Positions 42,967 through 53,378 of a stretch of DNA of 64,000 nt are shown piece after piece. The position numbers and the translations under genes were made by a program. Source of the DNA: Saccharum officinarum. Taxonomy: Eukaryota > Streptophyta > Magnoliopsida > Poales > Poaceae. Location: NCBI GenBank assembly GCA_020631735.1, contig CM036197.1:46795880-46859879 (forward strand). The letters run 5' to 3'. The number at the start of each line of letters is the position of its first letter. Within the stretch, counting starts at the first letter, position 1. The notes under the pieces were generated by a model that was not told where the DNA came from, searched no databases, and was given only the letters and a program-made list of their open reading frames with translations.

Positions 42967-43770
42967 TTTCTAGATTATTTTTAGATTAAAAATAGAATAT
43001 AAATCATGACAAATTGATGAACTAGATTAAGCATGTATAGAGTACTAGCATGACAGATCAGGATATTGCATAGCATAAGCATAAACATGATTATGATTGT
43101 TAGCATAGCACATACACTTGATAGATGAGACATTATGAACGACAAGATTAGATCACGAGAATAATACCTGACGACTGTAGATATAATTGACAGTGGTGGA
43201 GATGCAGATGGTGCTGATGATGGAGCGGAGTCGATGTCGTCGATGAGCGGCAGTGGAGCGTTCCCGTTGACGATCCCGTGAGCCTGACGACGATGAAGAC
43301 GGCGTGCCGATGCAGCCTTCGGAAGACGAGCCGTCGTGGAGAATTTGGGAGCAGTCGCGCGAAGAACGCTTCCCAAAAACTTTATTCGCCTTCTCCTAGT
43401 GCAGGATCGCAAAGACGAGGGTTTCAGAGACCTGCTCTCCCAAACGCCAGTGCACACAAATGATTGGGATGGAGAGACTACGGCGGCAGCGCAGTAGCGA
43501 GAAGAGGAAAATACTATTTGGCTACCTTAGAATTTTTCCAATTGGAATTCTCAATAGTAGTTTTTGTTGTGTCTTTTCCAAGGATAGGTTGGAGGAAAAC
43601 CTCCTATCTCTACGTCAACTAGCAATATGGTACTAATTGATGTTGTATCTCTCACCTCTACTTGTGGGCTTAAACATTAAAGCACATTATGAAACACATG
43701 TATTGGGTCTTTGAGATTTATTAGAATTTTTTCATATGGATTTAGGGGAATATCCATATAAATTCTAATA
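42949..43770 (-). repeat. Copia 5' LTR
   Basis: The 822-bp partner of 37630-38447. Its inner edge is followed by 'ATACAAAAACC' on the element strand, where a primer-binding site should be. An 11-bp duplication ('atttttagatt') near 42975 is absent from the other LTR. Confidence 0.9.
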
Positions 43771-43830
43771 ATACACTGGGCGCGCGGCCCAACCTCCCAT
43801 GAATGGTTGTGCTAACATGGACGATAGAAA

Positions 43831-44646
43831 CTACTGAAGTTGGACGCCCCTCAAGGCCTCCAAGCCCACCTGCATCTTCCTGTTGAGGTTGCTTTTCTTT
43901 GGCTTCTTGCAGTTTTGCTCAATCAGGGTCTTGATTGCATCCATCTTGTCCTTGTTGATCGGCCTCTCGAAATGCTGGGCATAGAACTCAAAGTCAGGGT
44001 TATCTATAATAGTTTCCTCACCCGCTAGGTCGCCCAGTTTTTTGACCAGGAGATTATGTGCAACTTGGAAGGGATCCTTGCCTACATTGAGTGTTGCTTT
44101 TTTCGCTAATCTAACACTCTTACGTTGGATTGAGTTCTGGTTGGGGCTTAGGTGACCATTGCTAGAGTTTGTAGCCATTATCTGTGTCGTGTCATAATCA
44201 CCCTGAATAATGGGTTGCTGAATGTTCATGGCAATTGAATCTAAGAAAGCATCAACATCATCAGCGACGGTAGTACTGTTTGTTTGCCCTTGATTAGTCC
44301 CCTCGATTGGGACTACTTGGTTCAACTCTATGGAACATGTGGGTTCAGGAGCTGTGAGAGTGTCTTTTTTTAGGTTGTGGTGTGATTGTGGATCTTCGTC
44401 TACTGTGATAGAGTCTAAACCATTGCCAGCAGTTGTCTCATGGAAGGATTGGGCTCCTAGAAACACTACCATATCCCCTTGAATGTCTATACTAGGTGTC
44501 GATTTGACGGGCTGTGCGTCGAGCTGCTTCTGCATCATCTTGAGCATCTCGGACAGGGCTTGCTGCATTCCTCCCTTCTCAGTAATGTGGACCTCCAGTT
44601 CTTGCGCTCCTTCCTTCTTCGTCATTGCAGTCACCATTCTGCTCAT
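43831..44646 (-). pseudogene. LINE ORF1, C-terminal part
   Basis: An open frame of 271 codons holds the region normally just upstream of ORF2 in plant L1-like elements. A Ser/Thr/Asn-rich linker is followed by QRKSVRLAKKATLN and DPFQVAHNLLVKKLGDL, a RRSxRLA-type motif plus helix, and the frame ends VQLQ at a TAG. The first methionine shown is internal; the N-terminal domain and zinc knuckles are missing because the LINE is 5'-truncated. It lies directly right of the copia insertion. Confidence 0.7.
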
Positions 44647-44731
44647 CAGGCGGAAGGAGGTTGAGAACCCGACATCACAGGGGGAGGCAACCAGGAATTA
44701 CTCAATACTCGAATCTATAAATACTGTAAAG

Positions 44732-44870
44732 ACAAACCCCACTAAGGTAATTATCTTGAATCTCCTTGCATCACGTTATCCACTTATCCTTTACAATTAA
44801 CACAAACCCCACTAAGCTATTATCTTGAACCTCCTTGCGCCACGTCATCCACTTATCCCTTTCAATTAAC
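44732..44870 (+). repeat. 70-bp tandem duplication
   Basis: Units 44732-44801 and 44802-44870 both begin ACAAACCCCACTAAG and end CAATTAAC, about 88-90% identical by eye. They lie just beyond the LINE's 5' end. Confidence 0.8.
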
Positions 44871-45683
44871 ACCGTCTGATCATGTGCATGCATGCGTGTA
44901 GTAGTTCGTCTTCCAAGTTCATACACACAATATAGTAGTGGATATATTTAGTTGTCCACATCAGAATGCTAAAATATAGATTCCTCCTTCGTACCCGCGG
45001 CAACGCATGGGGAATCCTCCCAGCAGATATTTGTTTTTGACATTCTCCGAATCCGATTCATACCGTATTCAATACTTATTATTCATATTCGTAAGCAAGA
45101 CAATTCGTATTCGTATATGTATCCGATAGCTAATTCGAATAGAAATATAAAAAACAAATATGATATCAGCGTATCCTATCAGTTTTCATCCTAGCCACAC
45201 CATCCAAACCCCGCACACATCCTCTGCCACGCCTTGTCGCGCAGCCACGGCCGCCGCCACCATGAAGTCTCCACTGCTAGAGCACATCCTCCAGCGGCCG
45301 GACGACTACATTGGTTCGACGGTGAAGCGCACCGAGACGCTCTGGTCATACGAGAGCTTCGCCATGATGCGACGCGCTGTCACCTACGTCCCTGGCCTCC
45401 AGAAGATCTTCGACGAGATCCTCATGAACGCCGCCAAAAACAAGTAGCGGGACCCCTCGATGGACGTGCTTCTCGTCGAGATCGACGTCATCAAGTGCCA
45501 GATCTCCGTCTACAAAAACGGCGAAGGCATCCCCGTTGAATTCCACCAGGAGGAGGGCGTCTACGTTCTGGAGTTGATGTTTGGCCACCTCACCGGCACC
45601 AACTTCGAGGACAATCTGAAGAAGACCGGCGGCAGGAGGGAAGACTACGGCGTCAAGCTTACAAACGTCTTCTCCACAGAGTT

Positions 45684-48600
45684 TTTTTTTTCTAAAATGT
45701 GCATTGCCACGTGTTGCACTAAGTGGAAGTTAGAAAGTTTACACGCTCCGAGAGCGGTCACGGCGAGGTGACGATCCACCTCACGGAGTATAGCACAACA
45801 TGAATCACCGCAAGCGGTGGGATACGAAAGTTGTACTAACTAAACACTGATTTTGCGACAATGTGAGTGTCGTCGTGGCTAGTCGACTAGGGCTGTGAGC
45901 AGCGCCAGTTCGACCTCTCGCGGGGCGAGGGGAACATCAGCTCACGCAACACCTCGCGAGTGGGGGAGTCGACCGGTTCCTTGATCGTCTCGTGGAAGAG
46001 CATGGTGATCCGGTCATCAGTGGCAACGATGGGTGTGTTATCAGGCCTACGTTCCCATTTGTTGATGGGGACGCGCTTTGCTTGCTTTTTCGGATTGGGA
46101 TCGCGGAATGCTGATTTGGCCGCCAGCCGGTCACTGTGCCTGGGGACCAAGCTGGCCGGTTCACGGCGCGCGCCGCGGGAGCACGGGGGTGCGCACCAGG
46201 GCCTCCGACAATGGCAGCCGTAGGGAGTTGACGAAGAGCATCCCAGGGTCCACTTCAGGCGGCGGTGTGGGAACGGCGTCATCGGGGGCCCCATCAACCG
46301 CCAGAGGGTCCACGTCGCCCCCGTCGTCGCAGTCAACAGGTAGTGTGTCCGCCAGCATGTCCACGATCGCCGCTGCGGGCGTGGTCTTGAGTGACAGGCT
46401 GCGAGCAGAGCGCCCATTACCTTCAAAAGCGTACAAGTCGAGGCTGGGACGCTCGTCAGTGTCAGTCTGCTGCACGGTAGGTACGGCGTTAGACGGGCGT
46501 AGCACTGGAGCACCCATTGACCAACTCGTGATGAGGGAGGCAGCGAGCTCATCGAGCATTGGGTCGACCCATATGGGAGGCCCCGCACCATCACACAACG
46601 CTAGCGCGAGCGGGTCAGTAGAGGTGGCGGCGTTGTCGACGTAGTCAGGAGTCACGACGATGTTGACCTCCCTCGACAGCTTGCTCCGGTGCCGCCGGCG
46701 AAGACGATGGACGCCATTGGTGCACCCCACAGTCCCCTGTGTGGCTCCGTCCGAGCCACTGTGTGGCACGTGCGGGGAGGGTTGTGGGCTGCCATCCACT
46801 ACCCCTGACGTCGAAGGGGTCGGACAAATAATCTGTCCAACAATGATAGGAGCCACATGTGGTTCTGGCGCGCCAAGAGCACCCTGGTCACCGCTACCAG
46901 GATGGAGTTACCTCTAGGAGGACAACACCGGAGACAGCGCCTAAGAGGCTCCTGCGCACGGTCCGAGGAAAGGCACCGGGGCGGACGACGATGTTGATGC
47001 TTGCAGTTCCTCGCTCGGTGCTTCGTGTTGAAGCAGAAGAGGCATCGGGACGGGTTGGTGCACGGGGCAGCGATGTGATCCCCTGCCAGACAGTTGAAGC
47101 AGAGACCAACGAGCGAAGTCGGCACCGGCCACCGGCGATGAGGGTGATGCGGGGCATGGCGGCGCCCACGCCTACGGCTTTGAACAAGAGTGAAGCCATC
47201 GGCGTCGACAGACGCAGCCACGCGAGGGACGAGGTGTTGAGGAAGCCCATCTGTAGTATGGGCATGCGGCGGCGCCGGAGGTCGCCTAGCGTTCGTCGTG
47301 ACTCCAGGATTTGGCTCACGACAACGACGCTGGTGGCCATCAAACGGCGACGCCTGATGGCGTTGGCCGAGTCGCTGGTGCACGGGCACACGCACGGCCG
47401 GCAGAGGGCCGAGCCGCTGGTGCAGGGACACCCTAGCGGCCGGGCATGGGGATGCCGCTGGACGACCGTCGGCATCCTAGGTCCTGGCTCGACGGCGCCG
47501 GCGGGTCCTGGCTCGACGGCGGCGACACTGCCTCCTCTTGGTGATGACGGCCGGACATGAGGCAGAGACGTTTCCCTCACACCCTCACACGTGGGCGAGG
47601 TCGTCACCTCAACGGCTCGGCGAGCAGCTTCTAGGTACGATGACGACGACCGGGCAGCAGAGGATGTGCAATCGAAATCGGGGTCGCTGAAGTCCTCCAT
47701 CCAACGCCGAGCCTTGGATCTGCCCGCAGACTGCATGGCTGGGAAGAAGGGTGTGGCGAGAGGAGACAGGGATGAGCTCCTGCCCCTCCGGGGGGCGCCC
47801 ATTTCGACTCTGGCATCCGCGCAGGAGGAGGATGCGAAACACAACATTTGTGGCGCCGGCGACAGGGAGGGAGTTGGAGCCGCTACGTCGTATTCGTCTT
47901 CATCCTCGTCATCGTCCAAGACATCCTCGACGATAACCAGCGACTCATCCATCATCATCAGATGGCGGGGTGCTCCGGTGTCGAATCCTCCTGTGACGGG
48001 CATGACACTGACGATGGTGGTGGCCGCAGCAGTGGAGCCTGGTGACGCCGACAGAGGGGACGGACGGGCATCCACGGGTGCCAACGCGTCCATTACACTG
48101 GGCGCCAGTGTCTCCATCACTACCCCCTCCAGCATCTTGTCCGCCGCGACCGCAGCAGCATCCATGGCGCCGTCACTGGCAGGCTTCAGAGCCGGCGGCT
48201 CGATGTCGTGGCTGGGCTAGGGCCGGTCCTGCTGGGGGGCGCCATCGGAGGGGCGCAACGCGCCAGACGCGAGGGGGCACGTGCCCGTGCACGAGCGCGC
48301 ATCGGGCTCGGACGGTGGCATTGTGGCTCCTGCTCCCGCACACGTTTGTGGTGGGGAGGTTGTAGACGGCGGAGGCGGCGCCCGAGCGTGCTCTCCGCGA
48401 GCGGCAGGAACCTCGGCGTCCACGCCAGAGCCGTTGGAATCCGTGGCCGCATATCCGCCCGCCAGGAGGGTGCCCGCTGCTGGAGGCGACATCTTCGCGG
48501 GCTGCGACGGCTGCGCACCGATGACAACATCGCCGGCCCCAGCTCGCGGTAGAGGAGCGGCAGGATGCGATGCTGGAGGCGACATCTTCGCGGGCTGCAA

Positions 48601-48950
48601 TGGCCGCGCACCGGCGATGACATCGCCGACCCCAGCTCGCGGTAGAGGAGCGGCAGGATGCGAGGCCATGACGGGCGACTCGGTCAGCAGAGCAGCAACA
48701 CGCGAGGACGACTCAGGCTGCCGCCTGCCCACCGAGGGTGCAGCTCCAACCGAGCGGCCGCCAACACCAGGGGAAAAAGACCCATCAAGCTGCAGATCTT
48801 AACGAGGTACGAGCGGATCTGTAGTTGGGAGAAAGATTTTGGTTGGATTTAGGAAGGATTCTGGTGGATTTTGGTGGTTTTCTGGAGGGGGCGGACGAGC
48901 GCTCGAGGGGAACGGGTGGAGCTCTAACGGCTCCATAAGAAAGTCAATTC
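45684..48950 (-). mobile_element. ORF1-only LINE-like element inserted in the topoisomerase II exon
   Basis: The 13-bp target duplication TCTCCAC(A/G)GAGTT lies at 45671-45683 and 48951-48963, exactly at a point where the topoisomerase reading frame is continuous across it. A T-run (minus-strand A tail) abuts the left copy. The 3.27-kb insert has a 5' leader (right end, AATCC-rich), a single ORF1 with zinc knuckles, a ~200-nt 3' UTR with a hairpin (GAGGTG...CACCTC, 45768-45785) and the tail. No endonuclease or reverse transcriptase sequence was found in any frame. Mobilisation would need enzymes in trans. Confidence 0.8.
45887..48732 (-). pseudogene. LINE ORF1 (zinc-knuckle nucleic-acid-binding protein), frame-broken
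   Basis: From the minus-strand start near 48732 the reading passes through a Pro/Ala/Ser-rich N-terminal part with an internal ~84-bp tandem repeat (48480-48660: 'gcgacatcttcgcgggctgc' twice). An acidic Ser-rich part follows (VIVEDVLDDDEDEDEYD). Next come two CX2CX4HX4C knuckles at about 47003-47101 (CFNCLAGDHIAAPC, CLFCFNTKHRARNC), then a linker and the RRSxRLAxK-type motif (RHSDRLAAKSAFRDP, ~46130). The stop is at 45887. At least three frame changes separate the pieces. The composition is very GC-rich compared with its surroundings. Confidence 0.75.
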
Positions 48951-49647
48951 TCTCCACGGAGTTGATCGTTGAGACAGCCGACGGGCACCGCTTAAAGAAG
49001 TACAGGCAGGTGAGATATTTTGCAAGTCGCTTAAGCATTCTGATAATAGTCACTTTAATTTTGGGGTTGCCGTTTCAAGGTGGGCTATTAAAGATATTTT
49101 GGCTTTCCCTTAACGGCGCATTTGACAAATCACAAATGTTGTGAAGGGGCATGGGAATTAGAGTAGGAGTTAATGTCAGGCTTGTTAGGTACTAAAGTTT
49201 GGTGAGTATTGAAGAGGAATGGAGGGGATTTTGTTTTTTTTTTTGCATGGGAATGGAGGCTTGTTAAACCCGGTCATTAGCATGGGAGTTTGATTTTTAG
49301 TGGCAATCTCTTGTTTGGCATGTGTTGGCGACTAAGTAGAAATGTCATCCAATTCCACCCTTCCCGCTGGGTTTATAATGGTGTGAACTGAACAAAATTC
49401 TGATGCCCACGGATCAATTGAAAGAATTTTAAACCCACCTCCTCTTCTAATAATTCTTTCAACCAAACACGCTGTGTACACCTAAGGGCAAAGGGCTTAT
49501 CTCAGGTATTTCAGGATGGATTACTTTAAGATTGGAGATTTTTAATCTGGAAAAGGGCCTTCTAAATCCGAGATTTTTAACCTGGAAAGATGGATAGGAG
49601 ATTTATTTTTTTTCGTGTTGGAGTCAATAGTTTTTTGATGTGCCTTG

Positions 49648-50212
49648 TTTTTTTTTCTTTTTTTTTTCTCAAAAGATTTGCGTATCATTACATTAAGAAG
49701 AATAGAGTTTTCGTTACAAACAACGCGCATCTAGCGCGCTAGGCAGTCACAGAACCGAACCAACCTAGCCGACTGCTCCTTGGGTCAATTTTACATAATT
49801 GAAACAACCAAAGTGCAAGCACCGCCACGCCCTACGGGTCATCCATGAAGAGCTCCCACGCGCGCCCGTTGAACGCTGGAAATAGCACGTCAAGGGACTC
49901 CACCTAGCTTGACGCAAAGGTCCGAGAACGTATGACGTCGAGTATTCCCTTAGGCGCAGGCGAAGCCGGATTGGCCGGCGGTGCGATACCCAACCGCTGG
50001 TTGAGGAATACCTCTCCCCGCGGGGAGGCCGGTATGTGTGCCAATGGTTGGGCGGCTATCCGACTGCTCCTTGGCCTAATAGGCGGTGGTTCCTTGGTCC
50101 TCGCCCTCTGTCGTGGTGGAGAGGCAATGAGGGGCAGCTCCCGCTCGACCTGCACCTCATCCAAAAACCGTGCCAGGCGCCGAGCGGCCTCGCACGGCGT
50201 GGGCGTCTTGTC
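49648..50212 (-). mobile_element. Second ORF1-only LINE fragment, in the topoisomerase II intron
   Basis: TTGATGTGCCTTG is repeated at 49635-49647 and 50213-50225, and a long T-rich run (A tail) follows the left copy. The 565-bp insert encodes only the end of ORF1 on the minus strand (PRSSRIAAQPLAHIP, VFLNQRLGI, stop at about 49904). A ~250-nt 3' UTR ends 'cttaatgtaatgatacgcaaatcttttgag' (minus strand), a type of 3' end common to grass LINEs. Its 3' UTR differs from that of 45684-48950, so it is a separate family with the same architecture, here 5'-truncated. Confidence 0.75.
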
Positions 50213-50930
50213 TTGATGTGCCTTGTTATGGTAATTAAGTTGCACAGAATTTTCTGAGTTTGAGACAGTGCTAGCTATAAAAGTTGCAACAAAGTTTTAC
50301 GAGTCTGAGATAGTGCTGGATATAATTGTTTGTGGCATTGGCGCGTGCTGTATACTATTGACACATCTCTTACATCTCTAAAGTAAGGATAATTCCGTCC
50401 ACCATTTTTTCGTCCTTGATGTCCCATGTGCCGCTGTGCCAACTGCCACTCTAGGCCACAGACCACCAACATGTCCAGATAGTATGATTCGATTCAGATC
50501 AAATTGTGAGCCGATCTAGGTGCAGTTTCATTGAAACAAAAATCACCATGGCTACACTCCAGCTGCAGATTATTGGAGAAATGGGTGTTGATCGAGCATG
50601 GTAGATGACTGGTGATCATCGTTGGCAGATATCTAGTTAGCTGTCGGATTGGGTCCCGATTAATCTAACCTGTCGGTTTTTTGTTGCGTTAAGTAGTTGA
50701 CCGTTTGACATGCCTGATGAATTCGTTCAAAATAAAAAGGTTTCAAAAATACTCGGTACGTGTTGCAACAATACGAAAGAGGTGTTCCCCTTTTACTGTA
50801 CTTTTAAAACTTGTGCCCCACGTCCTGTTTTCCGTTCAGCAATCCATCGATTCGGGAAAGGTAGCAATAGAATTTTGATGAGTGCTCAGTCGAATGCATG
50901 AAGTTATACTGTGTTCATTCTTTACGGCTT

Positions 50931-50960
50931 CCCGTGGCAATGCGTGGGCTTTCATTCTAG
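50931..50960 (+). mobile_element. Candidate Helitron 3' terminus
   Basis: CCCGTGGCAATGCGTGGG (50931-50948) folds with G-T wobbles, then after 8 nt comes CTAG (50957-50960) and T. This matches the hairpin-CTRR-T signature. The 5' end is not identified. A diverged relative without CTAG occurs near 44995-45015. Confidence 0.45.
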
Positions 50961-51075
50961 TATATCTAATTCATGCGCGATATGAACCTGACTGGCTGAC
51001 CATTAGCATGGGGATGGCACATCCAGTGTGAATTAATCCGTTTCTTGTTGATGGACGGTCTTCTGTTGTTAGAGC

Positions 51076-51078
<3 letters not shown>

Positions 51079-51115
<37 letters not shown>
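51079..51115. repeat. (TA)n microsatellite at a topoisomerase II splice acceptor
   Basis: About 18 TA units run up to the AG that would be the acceptor for exon B. Imperfect 12-bp copies, GTTAGAGCCTGA (51068-51079) and GTTGGAGCCTGA (51116-51127), flank the run, so the exon edge itself is duplicated around it. The ~10 residues expected at the exon start are absent. Confidence 0.85.
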
Positions 51116-51118
<3 letters not shown>

Positions 51119-51754
51119 GGAGCCTGAGATCACCGACTGTGAGCAGGGAGAAAACTGGACCAGAATTACCTTCAAGCCTGATCTTGCCAAGTTCAACCTA
51201 ACTCATCTTGAAGAAGATGTCGTAGCCCTCATGAAAAAGAGAGTGATAGATGTGGCTGCAACTCTTGGAGAATCCGTGAATGTTATGTTTGATGGCCAAA
51301 GGGTGCTTGTTAAGAACTTCTCATATTATGTCGATTGGCACATCATGTCAGCTTCTAAGAAGAGACTTGTCGAACTCCCAAGGTTTCTTTGATTATTTCA
51401 GATAAGAGCAGTTTTACTGATGTCCACAAAAAAGCTTACAATAATGTTTCTCATTATTCTCACCTTCTGTTTTCAGGATTTGCGAGAAGCTGAATGATCA
51501 GTGGGAGGTGTGTGTGAGTCTAAGTGAAGGCCAGTTTGAACAGGTAACTGCTCGTTATGTTTCTGCCAGGCTCCTTCTCCTGACGTGGTTACAGTTTCAT
51601 CTTACATTTTTTTTTGTTTCAGGTCAGCTTTGTGAATGGAATTGCAACCACAAGGGGTGGGTCTCATGTTGATTATGTGGCAAACAAGATTGCCACCCAC
51701 GTGGCGCATGTTGTGAATGACAAGAAAAGCAAGAATATTCATGCAGAAGTGCAT

Positions 51755-51854
51755 NNNNNNNNNNNNNNNNNNNNNNNNNNNNNNNNNNNNNNNNNNNNNN
51801 NNNNNNNNNNNNNNNNNNNNNNNNNNNNNNNNNNNNNNNNNNNNNNNNNNNNNN
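51755..51854. other. Assembly gap (100 N)
   Basis: 100 undetermined bases interrupt exon D of the topoisomerase II copy. The sequence on the far side is unrelated to topoisomerase II, so the join may hide much missing sequence or a misjoin. Confidence 0.99.
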
Positions 51855-52349
51855 AGCGCACGAAAGATTCTCACATTTGGAGCTGGACGGAGGCTTTCAG
51901 ACCCGGACAGGAGGCGCACGAGCATCCCAGAGTTTCCTTCTTCGGCGGATTCGTTTGGAGCTTTTGACGCCATCACCCGGGACAAAACGCTCAGGGCTCC
52001 GCCTCCGCGGGCATCCTGCTTCCTTGCTCCTCCCGCCCCGCGGCCCGCGCCAACGAAACGAGCTCCAGGCACAAGGGCGGGCACGGGGCACGCGTCTCCG
52101 CACTAAAAAAATGCGGGCTCCTCTGTTGCTGTTGGCATGGCACGTCACAAGACATCACAGCTGATGCAACGCTTGACAGTCAGCAGACACGAAGCTTTGG
52201 CAGTGTACGGTGGCAAGATGTTTCTGGAGAAAGTAAAAACTATTCACTATTGGGTGAACAGCCGAACGGGCGAAGTACAAAGCTGTAGGATCTCTTGCTT
52301 TACCTGGCGAGGCTTGGCTTTTATTTTTTTTGAAACGGACTAGCTTCTC
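51855..52349. other. GC-rich non-coding block after the gap
   Basis: GC-rich to about 52100, then a mixed composition. The open frames here run through the N block and have no recognisable domain. Nothing assignable. Confidence 0.5.
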
Positions 52350-52357
52350 TTTCTAGC

Positions 52358-52632
52358 AGGGATAAAAACGGATCAAATACGGACGGATATCACTGATATC
52401 ATATTTGTTTTCATATTTATGTCCGGATTTGGATTCGAATACAGATAGTATAAAAAATACCGGATAGGATACGATTAGATATCGACATCATAAATATGTT
52501 ATTTAAATATTAGGATACGAATACGGTATCGGATGTTAAATATCCGGACTCGGATACGGACGGATTAAAACCCTCTAAACGGATTCGGTCTCGAATACGG
52601 TCGGAAAATATCCGTACCGTTTTCATCCCTAG
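52358..52632. mobile_element. hAT-type MITE with CCGTTTTCATCCCT end
   Basis: Left end AGGGATAAAAACGG and right end CCGTTTTCATCCCTAG are inverted. The 8-bp duplication TTTCTAGC is at 52350-52357 and 52633-52640. The interior is built of 'ggatacgga', 'gatatc' and 'gaatacgg' words. A related fragment lies at about 45050-45150. Confidence 0.75.
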
Positions 52633-52659
52633 TTTCTAGCATGTCACAAAAGCTGATAA

Positions 52660-52857
52660 CCTCTGTTCTGAAAGGATGTAACTATGGTCATTTACGGCTT
52701 CAAATTAATTTATTATTAAAATACATTTCGTAATAAATCTAATAATATTTATTTGATATTATAAATATTTATATTTTTTATTTATAATTGGTCAAACTTG
52801 ATGTACTAAAACATGACACTGTTATAAAATTGTATTCTTTTGGGATGGAGGAAGTAC
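52660..52857. mobile_element. Stowaway-type MITE
   Basis: The right end TTCTTTTGGGATGGAGGAAGTA and the AT-rich interior ('acatgacactgttataaaattgtattc') match the truncated copy at 19550-19695 in reverse. The left end is 'cctctgttctgaaagg'. A second Stowaway-like scrap follows at 52890-53090. Confidence 0.65.
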
Positions 52858-53090
52858 TGAAGTAAGAACTTTTTACCTTTTGTTTGCTCCATCGGTTCCA
52901 AAATACGGGCCGCGATAATATTCGTGCAGCTCAAACTTTCTCAAGTTTGGCTAGATTTGTAAAATTTATTAAGAACATTTATATCTCTATATTATGTACT
53001 ATAAATATTAATATTTCTTATATATATTTAGTTAAAGTTAAAAGCGCTTTCTTGGAAAAAGAAGAACTACACTTATTTTGAGAGATCGGG

Positions 53091-53378
53091 AATATTTCAG
53101 TAGAGGCCTGGCCCTCCTGACTTTTTTTTAAAAAAAAATAGCTGATACTGATGTGATTCAGATTTGGTTTTCACTTTCTCCCTCTTTCTCGAACCCTCTT
53201 CCTCTACAGTTGAGAGGGCGACAAGGGGCGACTCGCGCTCCCGCCGGCGAGGTCGCCATTCCCCTCCGCCTCCGGAGGCATTAGGGCTTTCAGATGTGTG
53301 GGGGAAGGGTGGATCTTCGACCGGCGGTGTAGATTAGGTATCTATGTTAGACGTAGTTCTCCAGGCGGCGGTCGTGAG
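53091..53378. other. Short region before the gypsy element
   Basis: CT- and GC-rich sequence (53160-53340) resembling a 5' UTR or LINE leader, but with no continuing reading frame because the gypsy LTR starts at 53379. GTGAG at 53374-53378 would be the left target duplication; its partner is outside the window. Confidence 0.4.

Larger units (their letters stand above)
37630..43770 (-). mobile_element. Ty1/copia retrotransposon inserted in the LINE
   Basis: Two ~820-bp LTRs (37630-38447 and 42949-43770) enclose a degraded copia gag-pol. The target duplication ATACA is present at 37625-37629 and 43771-43775. On the element's own strand the LTR begins TATTAGAATTTATATGG, not the usual TG, and ends TTATTCAACA. 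The polypurine tract GGTGGGGGAT abuts the 3' LTR. No tRNA-iMet-type primer site is seen after the 5' LTR: only 39 nt separate it from the gag ATG at 42909. Confidence 0.9.
33505..44690 (-). mobile_element. L1-like LINE, split by a copia element
   Basis: The A tail is the T-run at 33511-33517, and the body runs rightwards on the minus strand: zinc-finger RT tail, RT, endonuclease, an inter-ORF spacer and, beyond the copia insertion (37630-43770), the C-terminal part of ORF1 (43831-44646). Removing the copia element and one ATACA restores continuity between the spacer at 37624 and ORF1's stop at 43831. ORF1's zinc-knuckle half is absent, so the element is 5'-truncated near 44690. The flanking target duplication of the LINE could not be found. 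Confidence 0.8.
45262..51754 (+). pseudogene. TOP2: DNA topoisomerase II copy, N-terminal ATPase region, interrupted
   Basis: Type II topoisomerase passes DNA strands using ATP; this copy covers the ATPase/transducer region. Exon A (45262-45683 plus 48964-49009) reads LEHILQRPDDYIGS, TYVPGLQKIFDEILMNAA, KNGEGIPVEFHQEEGVYV, then STELIVETADGHRLKKYRQ. Exon B is 51117-51382 (EPEITDCEQGENWTRITF), exon C 51477-51543 (NDQWEVCVSLSEGQFEQ), and exon D from 51623 (VSFVNGIATTRGGSHVDYVA) into the N gap. Introns are retained, so it is not a retrocopy. Damage: TAG at 45445-45447 where Gln is expected, a LINE in exon A, about ten residues missing between KYRQ and EPEIT, and no normal N-terminal ~30 residues. 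Sequence after the gap does not continue topoisomerase II. Confidence 0.88.

Noticed and set aside
46859..48220. Long plus-strand frames within the ORF1-only LINE
   Set aside because: Zinc knuckles and the RRSxRLA motif are on the minus strand; the plus frames follow from high GC content.
45262..50960. Topoisomerase II fragment as gene capture by a Helitron ending at 50960
   Set aside because: Exons B-D continue beyond the candidate Helitron end, so the gene pieces are not contained in such an element.
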